DNA of 64,000 bases from NCBI RefSeq assembly GCF_018881815.1, contig NZ_JACVPP010000001.1:741352-805351 (forward strand), read 5' to 3'. A program made the position numbers and the translations under genes. The notes under the pieces are model-generated. The model saw nothing but the letters and a program-made list of their open reading frames with translations. It was not told where the DNA came from and ran no database searches. Shown one piece after another: positions 1 through 11,316 of this stretch. This DNA comes from Polynucleobacter sp. MWH-HuK1 (GTDB lineage Bacteria > Pseudomonadota > Gammaproteobacteria > Burkholderiales > Burkholderiaceae). Numbering within the stretch: position 1 is the stretch's first letter; the number at the start of each line of letters is the position of its first letter.

Positions 1-2532
1 GACCCAACCTTGCTATTTACAAATGCGGGCATGAATCAGTTCAAGGATGTGTTTTTAGGGTTTGATAAACGCCCTTACAACCGTGCCACAACAGCCCAAA
101 AGTGCATCCGAGCAGGCGGAAAGCACAATGACTTGGATAACGTCGGCTATACCGCCCGTCATCACACCTTTTTTGAAATGCTGGGAAATTTTTCGTTTGG
201 GGACTATTTCAAGAAGGATGCCATTCAGTTTGCCTGGGATTTATTGACCCAGACATTTAAGTTGCCGAAAGAAAAGCTCTTGGTAACGGTGTATGCCGAA
301 GATGATGAGGCTTTTGAGATTTGGAATAAACAAATAGGTGTGCCAGCTGATCGAATCATTCGTATTGGCGATAACAAGGGTGCGCGCTATGCATCAGACA
401 ACTTTTGGATGATGGGTGACACGGGTCCATGCGGACCTTGTACTGAAATTTTTTACGATCACGGCGATCACATTGCTGGCGGTCCTCCTGGAAGTCCAGA
501 TGAAGATGGCGATCGTTATATCGAAATTTGGAATAACGTTTTCATGCAGTTCAACCGAGATGAAGCAGGTGTGATGCATCCGCTGCCTAAGCCGAGCGTT
601 GATACTGGTATGGGTCTTGAGCGTATTGCTGCAGTGTTGCAGCATGTTCACTCCAATTATGAAATCGACCTCTTCGTCAATCTACTAAAGGCTTCAAAGG
701 AAGCGGTAGATGCTGCTGGCGGTGAGAATTGCGATGCGGATAGCCCTTCACTCAAGGTAATTGCTGACCACATTCGTGCATGTAGCTTCATCGTGGTGGA
801 TGGTGTGATTCCAGGTAATGCGGGGCGCGGATATGTCTTACGTCGCATTGCGCGTCGTGCGATTCGCCACGGTTATAAGCTGGGCGCACGCAAACCATTC
901 TTCTATCAGCTAGTCCCTGCGCTTGTTAAAGAAATGGGTGATGCCTATCCAGAGCTACGTGCTTCACAAGATAAAATGAGTGAAGTTATCAAGCAAGAAG
1001 AAGAGCGCTTCTTTCAAACCATCGCGAACGGCATGGAAATTTTAGATGGCGCTTTAGCTGGCGGTGCAAAAGTAGTTGATGGTGAAACTGCTTTCCGCCT
1101 GCATGACACTTTTGGCTTCCCGTTGGATTTAACGGCTGACGTTTGTCGTGAGCGTGGAGTTACGGTAGACGCTGACGGCTTTGAAGTGGCAATGCAAAAG
1201 CAACGCGATCAAGCGAGAGCTGCTGGCAAGTTCAAGGTAGCCCAAGGCTTGGATTACAAGGGTGTACCTACCCAGTTTCATGGCTATGACACTCTAAAGC
1301 ATGAGGGCGCTAAAGTAACTGCCCTTTATGTAGATGGTTCAGCAGTACCATCCGTGAAAGCGGGTGATGCAGCGGTTATTGTTTTGGATAACACTCCTTT
1401 TTATGCTGAATCTGGTGGTCAGGTTGGCGATAAGGGTGAGCTTCGCAATGAAAACATTCGTTTTGTAGTCGAAGATACCTTCAAGATTCAAGCGGACGTA
1501 TTTGGTCATCAAGGCGAAGTGCTTGAAGGTGAACTCAATGTTGGCGACTCAATTAATGCTTTAGTTGATACTAAGCAAAGAACGGATACGATGCGCAACC
1601 ATAGCGCAACGCATATCTTACATAAAGCATTGCGTGAAGTGCTGGGTGATCATGTGCAACAAAAAGGTTCTTTGGTAGACGCTACTAAGACTCGTTTTGA
1701 CTTTACGCACAACGCACCTATTACCGCAGAACAGATTCGTCGCATCGAAGATATTGTTAACCAGGAGATTTTGGAAAATACAGCTACTTCAGGCAAGGTG
1801 ATGTCATTGGACGATGCGCAAAGGACAGGCGCCATGATGCTTTTTGGTGAGAAGTATGGTGATGAAGTACGCGTGCTCGAGATCGGTAGCTCTAAAGAGC
1901 TCTGTGGCGGCACGCACGTATCCCGTACTGGCGACATTGGCAGTTTAAAGATTGTTTCTGAAGGCGGCGTTGCTGCTGGTATTCGTCGTGTTGAAGCGGT
2001 GACTGGTAATAACGCATTGCAATTCTTGCAAGGCTTGGAAGACAAGATTAATGAAGCTGCAGCAATTTTGAAAACCCATCCTGGTGATTTGGTGAATCGA
2101 GTTGCGCAACTTCAAGAAAGTCTGCGTCAAGCTGAGCGTGACTTAGAAAAAGTGAATTCCAAATTGGCGGCAAGTCAAGGCGATGAATTGGCTGGTCAAG
2201 CAATTGATGTCAATGGCATCAAGGTATTGGCTGCTCGTTTGGATGGCGCTGATGCAGGCGTGCTCCGTGAAACGATGGATGCCCTTAAAGCTAAACTCAA
2301 AACTGCCGCCATTGTGTTGGCATCCGTTCAGGGTGATAAAGTCAGCTTGATCGCTGGCGTCACAGCGGATTCGATTGGCAAAGTGAAAGCGGGCGACCTC
2401 GTGAACTTTGTGGCCCAGCAAGTGGGTGGAAAAGGTGGCGGCAAACCGGAGATGGCAATGGCTGGTGGTACAGATCCAAGTAAGTTAGGTGCTGCTTTGG
2501 CAGGGGTTAAAGACTGGGTGGCAAGCAAATGA
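1..2532 (+). CDS. alaS: Alanine--tRNA ligase (5' end truncated by window start)
   Basis: Frame open from base 1 ([20 protein letters not shown]...), followed by class II AlaRS, editing ([16 protein letters not shown]) and C-terminal DHHA1-like sequence. Confidence 0.97.
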   Translation, partial: DPTLLFTNAGMNQFKDVFLGFDKRPYNRATTAQKCIRAGGKHNDLDNVGYTARHHTFFEMLGNFSFGDYFKKDAIQFAWDLLTQTFKLPKEKLLVTVYAEDDEAFEIWNKQIGVPADRIIRIGDNKGARYASDNFWMMGDTGPCGPCTEIFYDHGDHIAGGPPGSPDEDGDRYIEIWNNVFMQFNRDEAGVMHPLPKPSVDTGMGLERIAAVLQHVHSNYEIDLFVNLLKASKEAVDAAGGENCDADSPSLKVIADHIRACSFIVVDGVIPGNAGRGYVLRRIARRAIRHGYKLGARKPFFYQLVPALVKEMGDAYPELRASQDKMSEVIKQEEERFFQTIANGMEILDGALAGGAKVVDGETAFRLHDTFGFPLDLTADVCRERGVTVDADGFEVAMQKQRDQARAAGKFKVAQGLDYKGVPTQFHGYDTLKHEGAKVTALYVDGSAVPSVKAGDAAVIVLDNTPFYAESGGQVGDKGELRNENIRFVVEDTFKIQADVFGHQGEVLEGELNVGDSINALVDTKQRTDTMRNHSATHILHKALREVLGDHVQQKGSLVDATKTRFDFTHNAPITAEQIRRIEDIVNQEILENTATSGKVMSLDDAQRTGAMMLFGEKYGDEVRVLEIGSSKELCGGTHVSRTGDIGSLKIVSEGGVAAGIRRVEAVTGNNALQFLQGLEDKINEAAAILKTHPGDLVNRVAQLQESLRQAERDLEKVNSKLAASQGDELAGQAIDVNGIKVLAARLDGADAGVLRETMDALKAKLKTAAIVLASVQGDKVSLIAGVTADSIGKVKAGDLVNFVAQQVGGKGGGKPEMAMAGGTDPSKLGAALAGVKDWVASK

Positions 2533-2774
2533 GTGATGCTATGAATATAGCTTTTAATGCTGAGGTTGATGCGGTTGGCATGAACTGCCCATTGCCGATC
2601 TTGCGTACAAAAAAAGCCTTGGCAACGATGCAGTCAGGTGAGGTCTTAAAGATTAAGGCGACCGATGCTGGCGCGGCTCACGACTTTCCGGCATTTGCTA
2701 AGCAAACTGGTAACGAGTTGCTAGCAAGCACTACCGAAGGTGATGTCTTGGTGTTTTTTATGAAGCGTAGATAG
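2529..2774 (+). CDS. TusA/SirA-family sulfur carrier protein
   Basis: 81 aa with [19 protein letters not shown] (CPxP motif); ATGA overlap with alaS. Confidence 0.9.
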   Translation: MSDAMNIAFNAEVDAVGMNCPLPILRTKKALATMQSGEVLKIKATDAGAAHDFPAFAKQTGNELLASTTEGDVLVFFMKRR

Positions 2775-2793
2775 CGGGTCTCAATCAAAATAA

Positions 2794-2822
2794 AAAAGGC
2801 AGAGATCTCTCTGCCTTTTTTA
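2794..2822. terminator. Bidirectional intrinsic terminator between tusA-like gene and galU
   Basis: aaaaaaggcagagatctctctgcctttttta: perfect stem with A/T tracts, between convergent genes. Confidence 0.85.
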
Positions 2823-2839
2823 TTTCAGCCAAAAGCAAA

Positions 2840-3739
2840 TTAAGTTAATGAGCGGCTCTTGAGATATGCAGCAAAGTCGGCAGAGACTTCGGGATGGCGC
2901 AGGGCAAACTCGACAGAAGCCTTGAGGTAGCCCAGCTTGCTGCCACAGTCATAGCGAACGCCATCATACTCATATGCAAATACGGCCTCTTCCTTGAGTA
3001 AAGAGGCAATGGCATCAGTCAATTGAATCTCGCCACCTGCACCAGGCTTGAGATTGCGAATGTGAGTGAAAATATCCGATGAGAGAACATAACGTCCTAC
3101 CACTGCCAAATTAGACGGAGCATCCTTTGGTTGAGGCTTTTCTACAATACCGTTGAGACGATAAATGCCTTTGGCGACCTCGGCGCCAGAAACGATTCCA
3201 TAAGAGCTGCTCTTGGCAGGATCAATCTTTTCAACTGCAACTACAGATCCATTTTGCTCTTCAAAGACTTTTAGCATTTGCTTGAGAACTGGAGGCTGGC
3301 CATCCAATAAGTCGTCAGCCAAGATGATTGCAAATGGTTCATCGCGCACCAATTTCTCTGCACACAAAACCGCATGACCTAACCCAAGCGCTTCAGGTTG
3401 GCGTACATATACGCAATCTACATGGCTTGGCTTAACACTGCGAACGATTTCAAGAAGAGCCTGTTTATTTTTTGCCTCTAACTCGGCTTCGAGCTCATAG
3501 GCTTTATCAAAGTGATCTTCAATGGCGCGTTTGCTACGACCGGTAACAAAAATCATTTCAGTAATACCGGCAGCGATTGCTTCCTCAACGGCATATTGAA
3601 TGAGCGGCTTATCAACCACATTTAGCATTTCTTTTGGGCTAGCTTTCGTTGCTGGCAAAAAGCGTGTACCTAAGCCCGCAACAGGAAAGACTGCTTTCGT
3701 AACTGCTTTAGTGCTTAATGGCATATGATTTCCAATCAC
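2840..3739 (-). CDS. galU: UTP--glucose-1-phosphate uridylyltransferase
   Basis: [40 protein letters not shown] signature; full-length. Confidence 0.95.
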   Translation of the reverse strand: MIGNHMPLSTKAVTKAVFPVAGLGTRFLPATKASPKEMLNVVDKPLIQYAVEEAIAAGITEMIFVTGRSKRAIEDHFDKAYELEAELEAKNKQALLEIVRSVKPSHVDCVYVRQPEALGLGHAVLCAEKLVRDEPFAIILADDLLDGQPPVLKQMLKVFEEQNGSVVAVEKIDPAKSSSYGIVSGAEVAKGIYRLNGIVEKPQPKDAPSNLAVVGRYVLSSDIFTHIRNLKPGAGGEIQLTDAIASLLKEEAVFAYEYDGVRYDCGSKLGYLKASVEFALRHPEVSADFAAYLKSRSLT

Positions 3740-3765
3740 TTTACGCTTTGTTATTTAGCTGCTAT

Positions 3766-6666
3766 TTATTTCAGACGCTCTAATTGTGCAACAAGCTTCT
3801 CATGGTTTTGCTCAAAACCAGCAAGACGTTGTTTTTCTTGGGCAACCACTTCGGCTGGGGCGCGAGCCACAAAGCTTTCGTTGGTTAGCTTGCCCTTCGC
3901 TTTGTTGATTTCATTTGCTAGACGCTCGATCTCTTTGCCAAGGCGAATACGTTCGGCGGCAATATCTACTTCAATCTTGAGTAGGAGTTTGATGTCGCCT
4001 ACCAAGGCGATTGGCGCTCCAGGCGCATCTTTTTCTAGCGCAGATTCATCGCTGTAGATTTTGACCTCAGTGAGCTTGGCAAGTGCCATGAGATAAGGTG
4101 CAGCCTTAGTCAAAAACGCTTCTGGACCATAAATCCAGAGTGGTACTTTTTGACCCGGAGGAACTTGCATCTCGCCACGTAGATTTCTGCAGGCATCCAC
4201 AATCGCTTTAATTTGCGCAACCCACGCTTCGCTTTGCTCGTCGATCTTTTCTGGCTGAGCAACAGGATAGGGCTGGAGTGCAATCGTTTGTTTGGTTTGC
4301 TTGGCCAATTCCTTGCCGGACTTCGGACCAACGGTTTGCCAAAGGGTTTCGGTAATGAATGGAATCAATGGATGCGCCATGCGCAAGATTGTTTCTAGAA
4401 CGCGCAACAGGGTGCGACGGGTAGCACGCTGCTGTGCAGGAGTGCCTGTTTGAAGTTGTACTTTAGCAAGCTCCAAATACCAATCGCAGTACTCATCCCA
4501 AACAAATTGGTAAATACTGCTTGCAATATTGTCAAAGCGATAGTTCTCAAAACCTTTAGCTACGTCAGCTTCAGTTCTTTGGAGTTGTGAGACGATCCAT
4601 TTGTCAGCAGGCGAAAAGTCTAAATAGCCGTCAGGACCGCATTGGTTATCGCAAGGGGCTAGACCATTGGCCTCATCGCTGCTTGAGCAGTTCATTAGAA
4701 CAAAGCGGGTAGCATTCCAAAGCTTGTTACAGAAATTGCGATATCCTTCGCAACGCTTTTGATCAAAGTTAATATTGCGACCAAGTGAAGCTAAGGAAGC
4801 AAACGTAAAGCGTAAGGCATCTGTACCAAATGCTGGAATGCCATCTGGAAACTCTTTTTTGGTCTTCTTGCTAATACTCTCAGCTTGCTTTGGGTTCATG
4901 AGACCAGTTGTTCTCTTGCCCACTAGCTCTTCAATCTGAATGCCGTCAATCAAATCGATTGGATCCAAAGTGTTACCTTTAGACTTGCTCATCTTCTGAC
5001 CTTCGGCATCGCGCACTAGTCCATGGACATAGACGGTATGGAATGGCACTTTTCCAGTGAAGTGGCAGGTCATCATGACCATGCGCGCTACCCAGAAGAA
5101 GATGATGTCAAAGCCGGTAACTAGTACAGATGAAGGTAGGAAGTGATTTAAGGCGGGCGTTTCATCTGGCCAGCCTAAAGAGCTAAATGGCACCAGGGCC
5201 GAGCTAAACCAGGTGTCCAGAACATCGGGGTCGCGATTCAATTGGCCTTTATAGCCTGCTGCCGCTGCTTTGGCCCTCGCCTCCTCCTCCGAGCGCGCTA
5301 CAAATATTTGTCCATCATCACCATACCAAGCGGGGATTTGATGGCCCCACCAGAGTTGGCGGGAGATACACCAGTCTTGAATATTTTCTAACCATTGGGT
5401 ATAGGTATTGATCCAATTTTCTGGGACGAGTTTGATGTCACCCTTGGTGACGGCATCTAATGCTGCGCCAGCAATGGATGAGCCGGGTTGATATTTGTTG
5501 TCTGGACTTGGTTTAGACATTGCCACAAACCACTGGTCAGTCAACATCGGCTCAATGATGGTTTGGGTACGATCACCACGTGGCACCATCAACTTATGCG
5601 GCTGAACTTTTTCTAGTAAGCCAGCAGACTCTAAATCTGCAACTACTTGTTTACGTGCCGCAAAACGTTCCATGCCTTGATAAGCAGCAGGAGCATTCTC
5701 ATTAATCTTGGCATCCAAAGTCAGGATGTTGATCATCGGTAGTTGATGGCGTTGGCCTACGGCATAGTCATTAAAGTCATGCGCAGGAGTTACCTTTACA
5801 ACGCCTGTACCAAAGTTTAAATCAACATAGTCATCTGCAATGATCGGAATTTCACGATCACACAAAGGTAAATTCACAGACTTGCCAATGAGGTGTTTAT
5901 AACGTTCGTCTTCTGGGTTCACCATCACGGCAACGTCACCCAGCAGGGTTTCAGGGCGGGTAGTCGCAACTGTGAGGTGACCTGAGCCATCAGTCAGCGG
6001 ATAGCGAATGTGCCACATCGAGCCATCTTCTTCTTCGCTCACTACTTCTAGGTCAGAAACTGCAGTGCCTAAAACGGGATCCCAGTTCACTAAACGTTTG
6101 CCACGATAGATCAAACCTTGTTCGTGTAAGCGCACAAATACTTCCACTACTGCTTTGGACATCTTGCTGTCCATTGTGAAATATTCTTTACCCCAATCAA
6201 TTGATGCGCCTAAGCGACGAATTTGTCTAGTAATCGTGTTGCCAGAAGTTTCTTTCCACTCCCACACTTTTTCTAAAAACTTTTCACGACCTAAATCATG
6301 ACGAGATACCTTTTGCGCATCAAGTTGGCGTTCAACAACAATTTGAGTGGCAATACCTGCATGATCAGTGCCTGGTACCCATAAGGTGTTTTTGCCAGAC
6401 ATGCGTGCATGACGTACCAAGCCATCCATGATGGTTTGGTTAAAAGCGTGGCCCATGTGCAGGGTGCCGGTAACGTTTGGCGGGGGTAGCTGTATGGAAA
6501 AATCACCTTTGCCCTCTTCCATGGTGGCATCGGCAATCCCGCGACGCTCCCACTCTGGACCCCAGTAGGACTCTATTGGAGCAGGTTCATAAGATTTAGC
6601 GAGCTCGTCTGCAGAGCTGGCCGCTGGTGAATTAGGGGTATTTGAGGCATTTGGCATAAGAGGCAA
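3766..6666 (-). CDS. valS: Valine--tRNA ligase
   Basis: 966 aa; [15 protein letters not shown] (HIGH region) and KMSKSKGN motifs. Confidence 0.97.
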   Translation of the reverse strand: MPLMPNASNTPNSPAASSADELAKSYEPAPIESYWGPEWERRGIADATMEEGKGDFSIQLPPPNVTGTLHMGHAFNQTIMDGLVRHARMSGKNTLWVPGTDHAGIATQIVVERQLDAQKVSRHDLGREKFLEKVWEWKETSGNTITRQIRRLGASIDWGKEYFTMDSKMSKAVVEVFVRLHEQGLIYRGKRLVNWDPVLGTAVSDLEVVSEEEDGSMWHIRYPLTDGSGHLTVATTRPETLLGDVAVMVNPEDERYKHLIGKSVNLPLCDREIPIIADDYVDLNFGTGVVKVTPAHDFNDYAVGQRHQLPMINILTLDAKINENAPAAYQGMERFAARKQVVADLESAGLLEKVQPHKLMVPRGDRTQTIIEPMLTDQWFVAMSKPSPDNKYQPGSSIAGAALDAVTKGDIKLVPENWINTYTQWLENIQDWCISRQLWWGHQIPAWYGDDGQIFVARSEEEARAKAAAAGYKGQLNRDPDVLDTWFSSALVPFSSLGWPDETPALNHFLPSSVLVTGFDIIFFWVARMVMMTCHFTGKVPFHTVYVHGLVRDAEGQKMSKSKGNTLDPIDLIDGIQIEELVGKRTTGLMNPKQAESISKKTKKEFPDGIPAFGTDALRFTFASLASLGRNINFDQKRCEGYRNFCNKLWNATRFVLMNCSSSDEANGLAPCDNQCGPDGYLDFSPADKWIVSQLQRTEADVAKGFENYRFDNIASSIYQFVWDEYCDWYLELAKVQLQTGTPAQQRATRRTLLRVLETILRMAHPLIPFITETLWQTVGPKSGKELAKQTKQTIALQPYPVAQPEKIDEQSEAWVAQIKAIVDACRNLRGEMQVPPGQKVPLWIYGPEAFLTKAAPYLMALAKLTEVKIYSDESALEKDAPGAPIALVGDIKLLLKIEVDIAAERIRLGKEIERLANEINKAKGKLTNESFVARAPAEVVAQEKQRLAGFEQNHEKLVAQLERLK

Positions 6667-6681
6667 ATTATAATTGGGCTG

Positions 6682-9048
6682 ATGTACTCAGACTTGCTCG
6701 CGAACCTCAATCCAGAACAGCGCGAGGCAGTGACCCTCCCGCCCGTAAATGAAAATGGCCAAGCCCAATCAGCCTTGATTTTGGCTGGGGCAGGGAGTGG
6801 CAAGACCCGCGTCCTCACCACCCGTATAGCGTGGTTGATTCAGACCGGCCAGGTATCCCCTATTGGCGTCCTAGCGGTGACCTTTACCAATAAGGCTGCC
6901 AAAGAGATGATGTTGCGCTTAAGCGCAATGCTGCCGATTAACACCCGTGGTATGTGGATTGGCACTTTTCACGGATTGTGTAACCGATTATTGAGGGCGC
7001 ACCATAAAGAAGCGGGTTTGCCATCTACTTTTCAGATTCTGGATACCCAGGATCAACTCTCTGCGATTAAGCGTCTTTTAAAGGGCTTAAAAGTCGATGA
7101 TGAGAAATATCCTGCCAAACAACTGCAATACTTTATTGCGCATGCCAAAGAGCGGGGCCAGCGGGCAAAAGATTTATCCATTGGCGATGACTTTCAGGCT
7201 AAGATGGCGCAACTCTATGGCGCATACGATGAGCAGTGTCAACGTGAAGGCGTAGTTGATTTTGCTGAGCTCTTATTGCGCAGTTATGAATTGCTCAAAT
7301 ACAGCGAGGCAATTCGTACGCACTACCAAGAGCGCTTCCGTCATATTTTGATTGATGAGTTTCAGGATACAAATGCCTTGCAATACGCATGGCTCAAATT
7401 ATTGTCAGGTCATGATGCAAGTCGTATCAATGTGAGTGGCATGGGCAGTAGTTCAGTTTTTGCTGTCGGCGATGATGACCAAAGTATTTATGCGTTCCGT
7501 GGCGCGGATGTAGAAAACATGCGCCTCTACGAAAAGCAATATCACCCGCTCATGGTGAAACTAGAGCAGAACTATCGTTCACACGGCCATATTCTGGATG
7601 CAGCAAATCATCTGATCGCTAATAACTCAGAGCGTCTTGGTAAAAACCTGCGCACCGATGCTGGTCATGGCGAGCCGGTCCGAATTTATGAGGCTCCTAG
7701 CGATCATGCTGAGGCTGCTTGGCTGGTGGATGAGATTAAAGCTTTGGTAAATAGTGGTATTAAGCGCACTGAAGTTGCATTGCTCTATAGGAGCAATGCA
7801 CAGTCCCGAATTATTGAGCATGCTTTATTTTCTGCAGGCATTCCTTATCGCGTGTACGGTGGTTTACGCTTCTTCGAGCGTGCTGAAATCAAACATGCGC
7901 TAGCGTATTTGCGCTTACTTGAGAATCCGAATGACGATACTTCCTTTTCTCGAGTGGTTAATTTCCCAACTCGCGGAATTGGCGCAAGATCTATTGAGAC
8001 CCTACAAGATGCTGCCAGAGCGCAGCAATGTTCTTTGTATCTGGCTGCCTCCACACTAGAAGGTAAGGCGGGCGCAGCCCTTAGTGGGTTTGTGCGACTA
8101 GTGGATCATATGCGTGAGGCAACTCGTCACAACACCCTGCCAGAAACGGTTGAGTTTGTTATTCAGCATAGCGGCTTGATCCAGCACTATCTTTCTGAGC
8201 GCGAAGGACAAGATCGCGTAGAGAACTTGCAAGAATTGATTAATGCAGCAACTGCATTCATTGCCGAAGAGGGTTATGGTCAAGATGCTGCAGCAGCTAT
8301 GTTGCCAGGTGAGAATGCCCCCGGTGTTGTAGAAGTCTCTCCGCTGGCTGCATTTCTATCACACGCTTCCTTAGAGGCTGGCGATAACCAAGCCCAGGCT
8401 GGCCAAGATGCTGTGCAGCTAATGACAGTTCACTCAGCGAAGGGTTTAGAGTTCACCTCTGTCTTTATTACCGGTCTTGAGGAAGGCTTATTCCCGCATG
8501 AGAACAGTGTGAGCGAGCAGAATGGTCTTGAGGAAGAGCGTCGCTTGATGTATGTGGCGATTACTCGCGCTAAAGAGCGGCTGTATTTATCGCATACCCA
8601 ATCACGTATGCTGCATGGTCAGGTGCGCTACAACATGCCTTCCCGCTTCTTGGAAGAATTGCCATCTGATTCATTGAAATGGCTTACGCCTAAAGCAAGA
8701 GATGCGCGTTGGGGCGGCGGTAATTCAAGATCTGGCTCTACCTGGCAAGACGGTTATACCCGTCAACGTGAATACGAATCAAATGATTTCTTTGATTCAG
8801 GCTCTGAGCGTCAAAAGCCTGCCAAGCGAGTTGGCTCTGCTTCTATGGAAGTGAAAAGACTGGCTTCACCTCCACGCGGAAATTATCCATTCACTATCGG
8901 ACAAAATGTTTTCCACACCAAATTTGGTGAGGGGCGCGTGACTGGTCTAGAAGGTGTTGATGCAGATGCAAGAGCGCAAGTGAATTTCAAGCGTCACGGC
9001 ATTAAATGGCTGCAGTTGAGTATTGCGAAGCTTGCTGCGATTGACTGA
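6682..9048 (+). CDS. uvrD: UvrD/Rep-type DNA helicase II
   Basis: [18 protein letters not shown] Walker [18 protein letters not shown]-terminal helicase motifs. Confidence 0.93.
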   Translation: MYSDLLANLNPEQREAVTLPPVNENGQAQSALILAGAGSGKTRVLTTRIAWLIQTGQVSPIGVLAVTFTNKAAKEMMLRLSAMLPINTRGMWIGTFHGLCNRLLRAHHKEAGLPSTFQILDTQDQLSAIKRLLKGLKVDDEKYPAKQLQYFIAHAKERGQRAKDLSIGDDFQAKMAQLYGAYDEQCQREGVVDFAELLLRSYELLKYSEAIRTHYQERFRHILIDEFQDTNALQYAWLKLLSGHDASRINVSGMGSSSVFAVGDDDQSIYAFRGADVENMRLYEKQYHPLMVKLEQNYRSHGHILDAANHLIANNSERLGKNLRTDAGHGEPVRIYEAPSDHAEAAWLVDEIKALVNSGIKRTEVALLYRSNAQSRIIEHALFSAGIPYRVYGGLRFFERAEIKHALAYLRLLENPNDDTSFSRVVNFPTRGIGARSIETLQDAARAQQCSLYLAASTLEGKAGAALSGFVRLVDHMREATRHNTLPETVEFVIQHSGLIQHYLSEREGQDRVENLQELINAATAFIAEEGYGQDAAAAMLPGENAPGVVEVSPLAAFLSHASLEAGDNQAQAGQDAVQLMTVHSAKGLEFTSVFITGLEEGLFPHENSVSEQNGLEEERRLMYVAITRAKERLYLSHTQSRMLHGQVRYNMPSRFLEELPSDSLKWLTPKARDARWGGGNSRSGSTWQDGYTRQREYESNDFFDSGSERQKPAKRVGSASMEVKRLASPPRGNYPFTIGQNVFHTKFGEGRVTGLEGVDADARAQVNFKRHGIKWLQLSIAKLAAID

Positions 9049-9057
9049 AGAATTTAG

Positions 9058-9837
9058 TTAGACAGGCATCACAACTTCATTGTCCGTGAAGCAAGCTTTC
9101 CAGGTCGCATAAAAAGAGCAGTGCATCACAGTGAGTCCTGCCATAGAGATGGGTGCAATGATGTACGAGGCTGCTTGTCCTAGATTCATGGCATCAAAGA
9201 TCATGCCAATTGTTAAAGGAATGGCAATCAGAATGGCGCTCCAAATCGATAAGTACAAAAAGAATGCGGCTTTATTAGCCCAGCACGCTAGGGCGCTTGA
9301 AAATAGAGCTTGAGGCACCGACATATCTTCCCATGCAACCAACACTGGTGAAAACCACATCAACATCGCCACCGGCACATACAACATAGCACCAAAGAAC
9401 AGTACTAAATACACCTGGCGTAGAGCTTCTGGAGTGATGGGCTTGTCACTCGTCATTAGAGGTAGAAGTAATTCAAAGTCAACTAAGAGACTTAAGATAA
9501 AGCTCAGCAACACAATCATGGCGGCATATACCAAACCTAATTGCAAAATTCTTTTACGAATCATCTGACCAGACTGTAGAGCCGCTATGTAGACCGAAGG
9601 TTTGATGCGCTCTTTTAGAATGGCTTGACGACAAGCCGTCATAAACCCTGCTGATAAGGTTGGAGTTAGGAGTAACACCGCAAAAACACCAATGACTGGG
9701 ATGATGACTGCCAGCTGTGCAGCAAATACATACATAAAGACGAGCATCAAGAATCCCAAAGGATTCTGTTTGAAGAGCCAAATACCCTGTCTAATCCAGG
9801 TATAGCCTTCTTTTGGGGCTACGTAATTGAGTTTCAT
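9058..9837 (-). CDS. Multi-pass membrane protein (BPSS1780-like), hypothetical
   Basis: 259 aa with several hydrophobic segments; ATGA overlap with thrB. Confidence 0.7.
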   Translation of the reverse strand: MKLNYVAPKEGYTWIRQGIWLFKQNPLGFLMLVFMYVFAAQLAVIIPVIGVFAVLLLTPTLSAGFMTACRQAILKERIKPSVYIAALQSGQMIRKRILQLGLVYAAMIVLLSFILSLLVDFELLLPLMTSDKPITPEALRQVYLVLFFGAMLYVPVAMLMWFSPVLVAWEDMSVPQALFSSALACWANKAAFFLYLSIWSAILIAIPLTIGMIFDAMNLGQAASYIIAPISMAGLTVMHCSFYATWKACFTDNEVVMPV

Positions 9838-10808
9838 AGTGAGCGACGACTTAAGAGAATACGTTCGAAGTGTGTGGGATCATGGGGTGTCAGCATTTGT
9901 GCATCACGGGGTAAATAAAAATCCCACAATCTAGAAACCCAGAAGCGCAAAGCCGCTGCACGCAACATTAAAGGCCAGCTCGCCAGTTCTTCTTTGGTGA
10001 GTGGGCGAACCGATTGGTAGGCCTTCATAAATGAATCTAAGCGTGCGGGATCTAGATCTTGTTTGTTATCAGCAAGACACCAATCGTTAGCGGTTACGGC
10101 AATATCGAACAACCATTTATCAGTGCCTGCAAAGTAAAAGTCAAAGAAGCCGCCTAATTGATCTTGAGATACATCCGCCCCCTTTGGATCAAATAAAACA
10201 TTGTCACGAAACAAATCACAATGACTAGCGCCTTGCGGCAAACTATCATACGTGCCTGATGAAAAGAATTCTTCTTGAGTTTTAAGCTCATGAGTAATGA
10301 GTTCTTTTTGCGAAGTATTTAAGTGCGGCAATAGTGAAGGAATCGTTTTTTGCCACCAATCAAGGCTGCGAAGATTCTCCTGGTACTTTGAAAAATCTTT
10401 TCCAGCCAAATGCATCTTTGCTAGCATCTCGCCAACTAGTGCGCAGTGATTGGATTCGGGTTGCAATCTAGAAAGGCCTGGAAGCTTGGTAACAATGGCT
10501 GCAGGCTTACCTTTAAGGGTGAAAAGAATATCGCCCTGTTTATTTTCAATTGGCTTAGGAACTGGAACGCCTTTGTTTGCAAGGTGGTGCATCAGCTCCA
10601 AGTAGAAAGGGAGCTGCTGAGCCGTCAACCTTTCAAAGATGGTTAAAACATATTCCTGCTTCTTACTATCCTTGGTGGTGTCTAAGAAAAAATTTGAGTT
10701 TTCAATACCACCATGAATACCGCGTATCTCACTAGCCTGACCAATATTAAAGTCTTGATCAATCCATTGAGCAATGTCCTCAAGCTCGATCGGAGTAAAT
10801 ACGGCCAT
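9834..10808 (-). CDS. thrB: Homoserine kinase, ThrB type II (APH fold)
   Basis: MAVFTPIELEDIAQWI..., GIENSNFF, SHCDLFRDNVLFD (APH catalytic loop). Confidence 0.9.
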   Translation of the reverse strand: MAVFTPIELEDIAQWIDQDFNIGQASEIRGIHGGIENSNFFLDTTKDSKKQEYVLTIFERLTAQQLPFYLELMHHLANKGVPVPKPIENKQGDILFTLKGKPAAIVTKLPGLSRLQPESNHCALVGEMLAKMHLAGKDFSKYQENLRSLDWWQKTIPSLLPHLNTSQKELITHELKTQEEFFSSGTYDSLPQGASHCDLFRDNVLFDPKGADVSQDQLGGFFDFYFAGTDKWLFDIAVTANDWCLADNKQDLDPARLDSFMKAYQSVRPLTKEELASWPLMLRAAALRFWVSRLWDFYLPRDAQMLTPHDPTHFERILLSRRSL

Positions 10809-10840
10809 AAACGAAATTAACTAAATGAGAGAAATGATTT

Positions 10841-11248
10841 TTATCTGAGGGGGATGCTGATGCTTGGAACGCTAATTAAATCGGTTTCTTTTGGCGGTCC
10901 TGGCATTACTGATGTAGGTGGCGCCATTTCATAGCTGGTATAAGGCGTTTTGACATCTACCTGTGTTGGAGCGTTTACATCTTTGTATTCGGTAACAGTG
11001 GTTCCGTTTTTATCTTTGTACTGAAAATTGGGTTTGCGTTGCTCTGGAGCATTCATGGCACCAGTTGCGCTCACTGTAGGTGCCAGCGGTTGATTATTAA
11101 TGCGATTCAATTCCGATTGGCTTAGTGCCTGGCTGTTATTCTGGGCTTGAGCAGAAGTGCTGCTCAAAAATCCAAAAACCACTAAAAAGCTAGTTAAAGC
11201 TAGGATTTGACTCATGGAGTGAGTAATTAAGTTCGTTAAATAATGCAT
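10841..11248 (-). CDS. DUF2782-like secreted/periplasmic protein
   Basis: Signal peptide followed by KNGTTVTEYKD; located beside thrB/polA. Confidence 0.6.
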   Translation of the reverse strand: MHYLTNLITHSMSQILALTSFLVVFGFLSSTSAQAQNNSQALSQSELNRINNQPLAPTVSATGAMNAPEQRKPNFQYKDKNGTTVTEYKDVNAPTQVDVKTPYTSYEMAPPTSVMPGPPKETDLISVPSISIPLR

Positions 11249-11316
11249 TTTTTCACCTTTTTAAGCCTACTCTCGGGCGGTTCCTTAACCAGACCTGTAG
11301 GCAATTCACAACTAGA

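Noticed and set aside
1650-2528. Long antisense ORFs inside alaS (and similar antisense ORFs in valS, rpoD, ispA, polA)
   Set aside because: Overlap well-supported genes on the opposite strand, with no recognisable domains; typical ORF-track noise.
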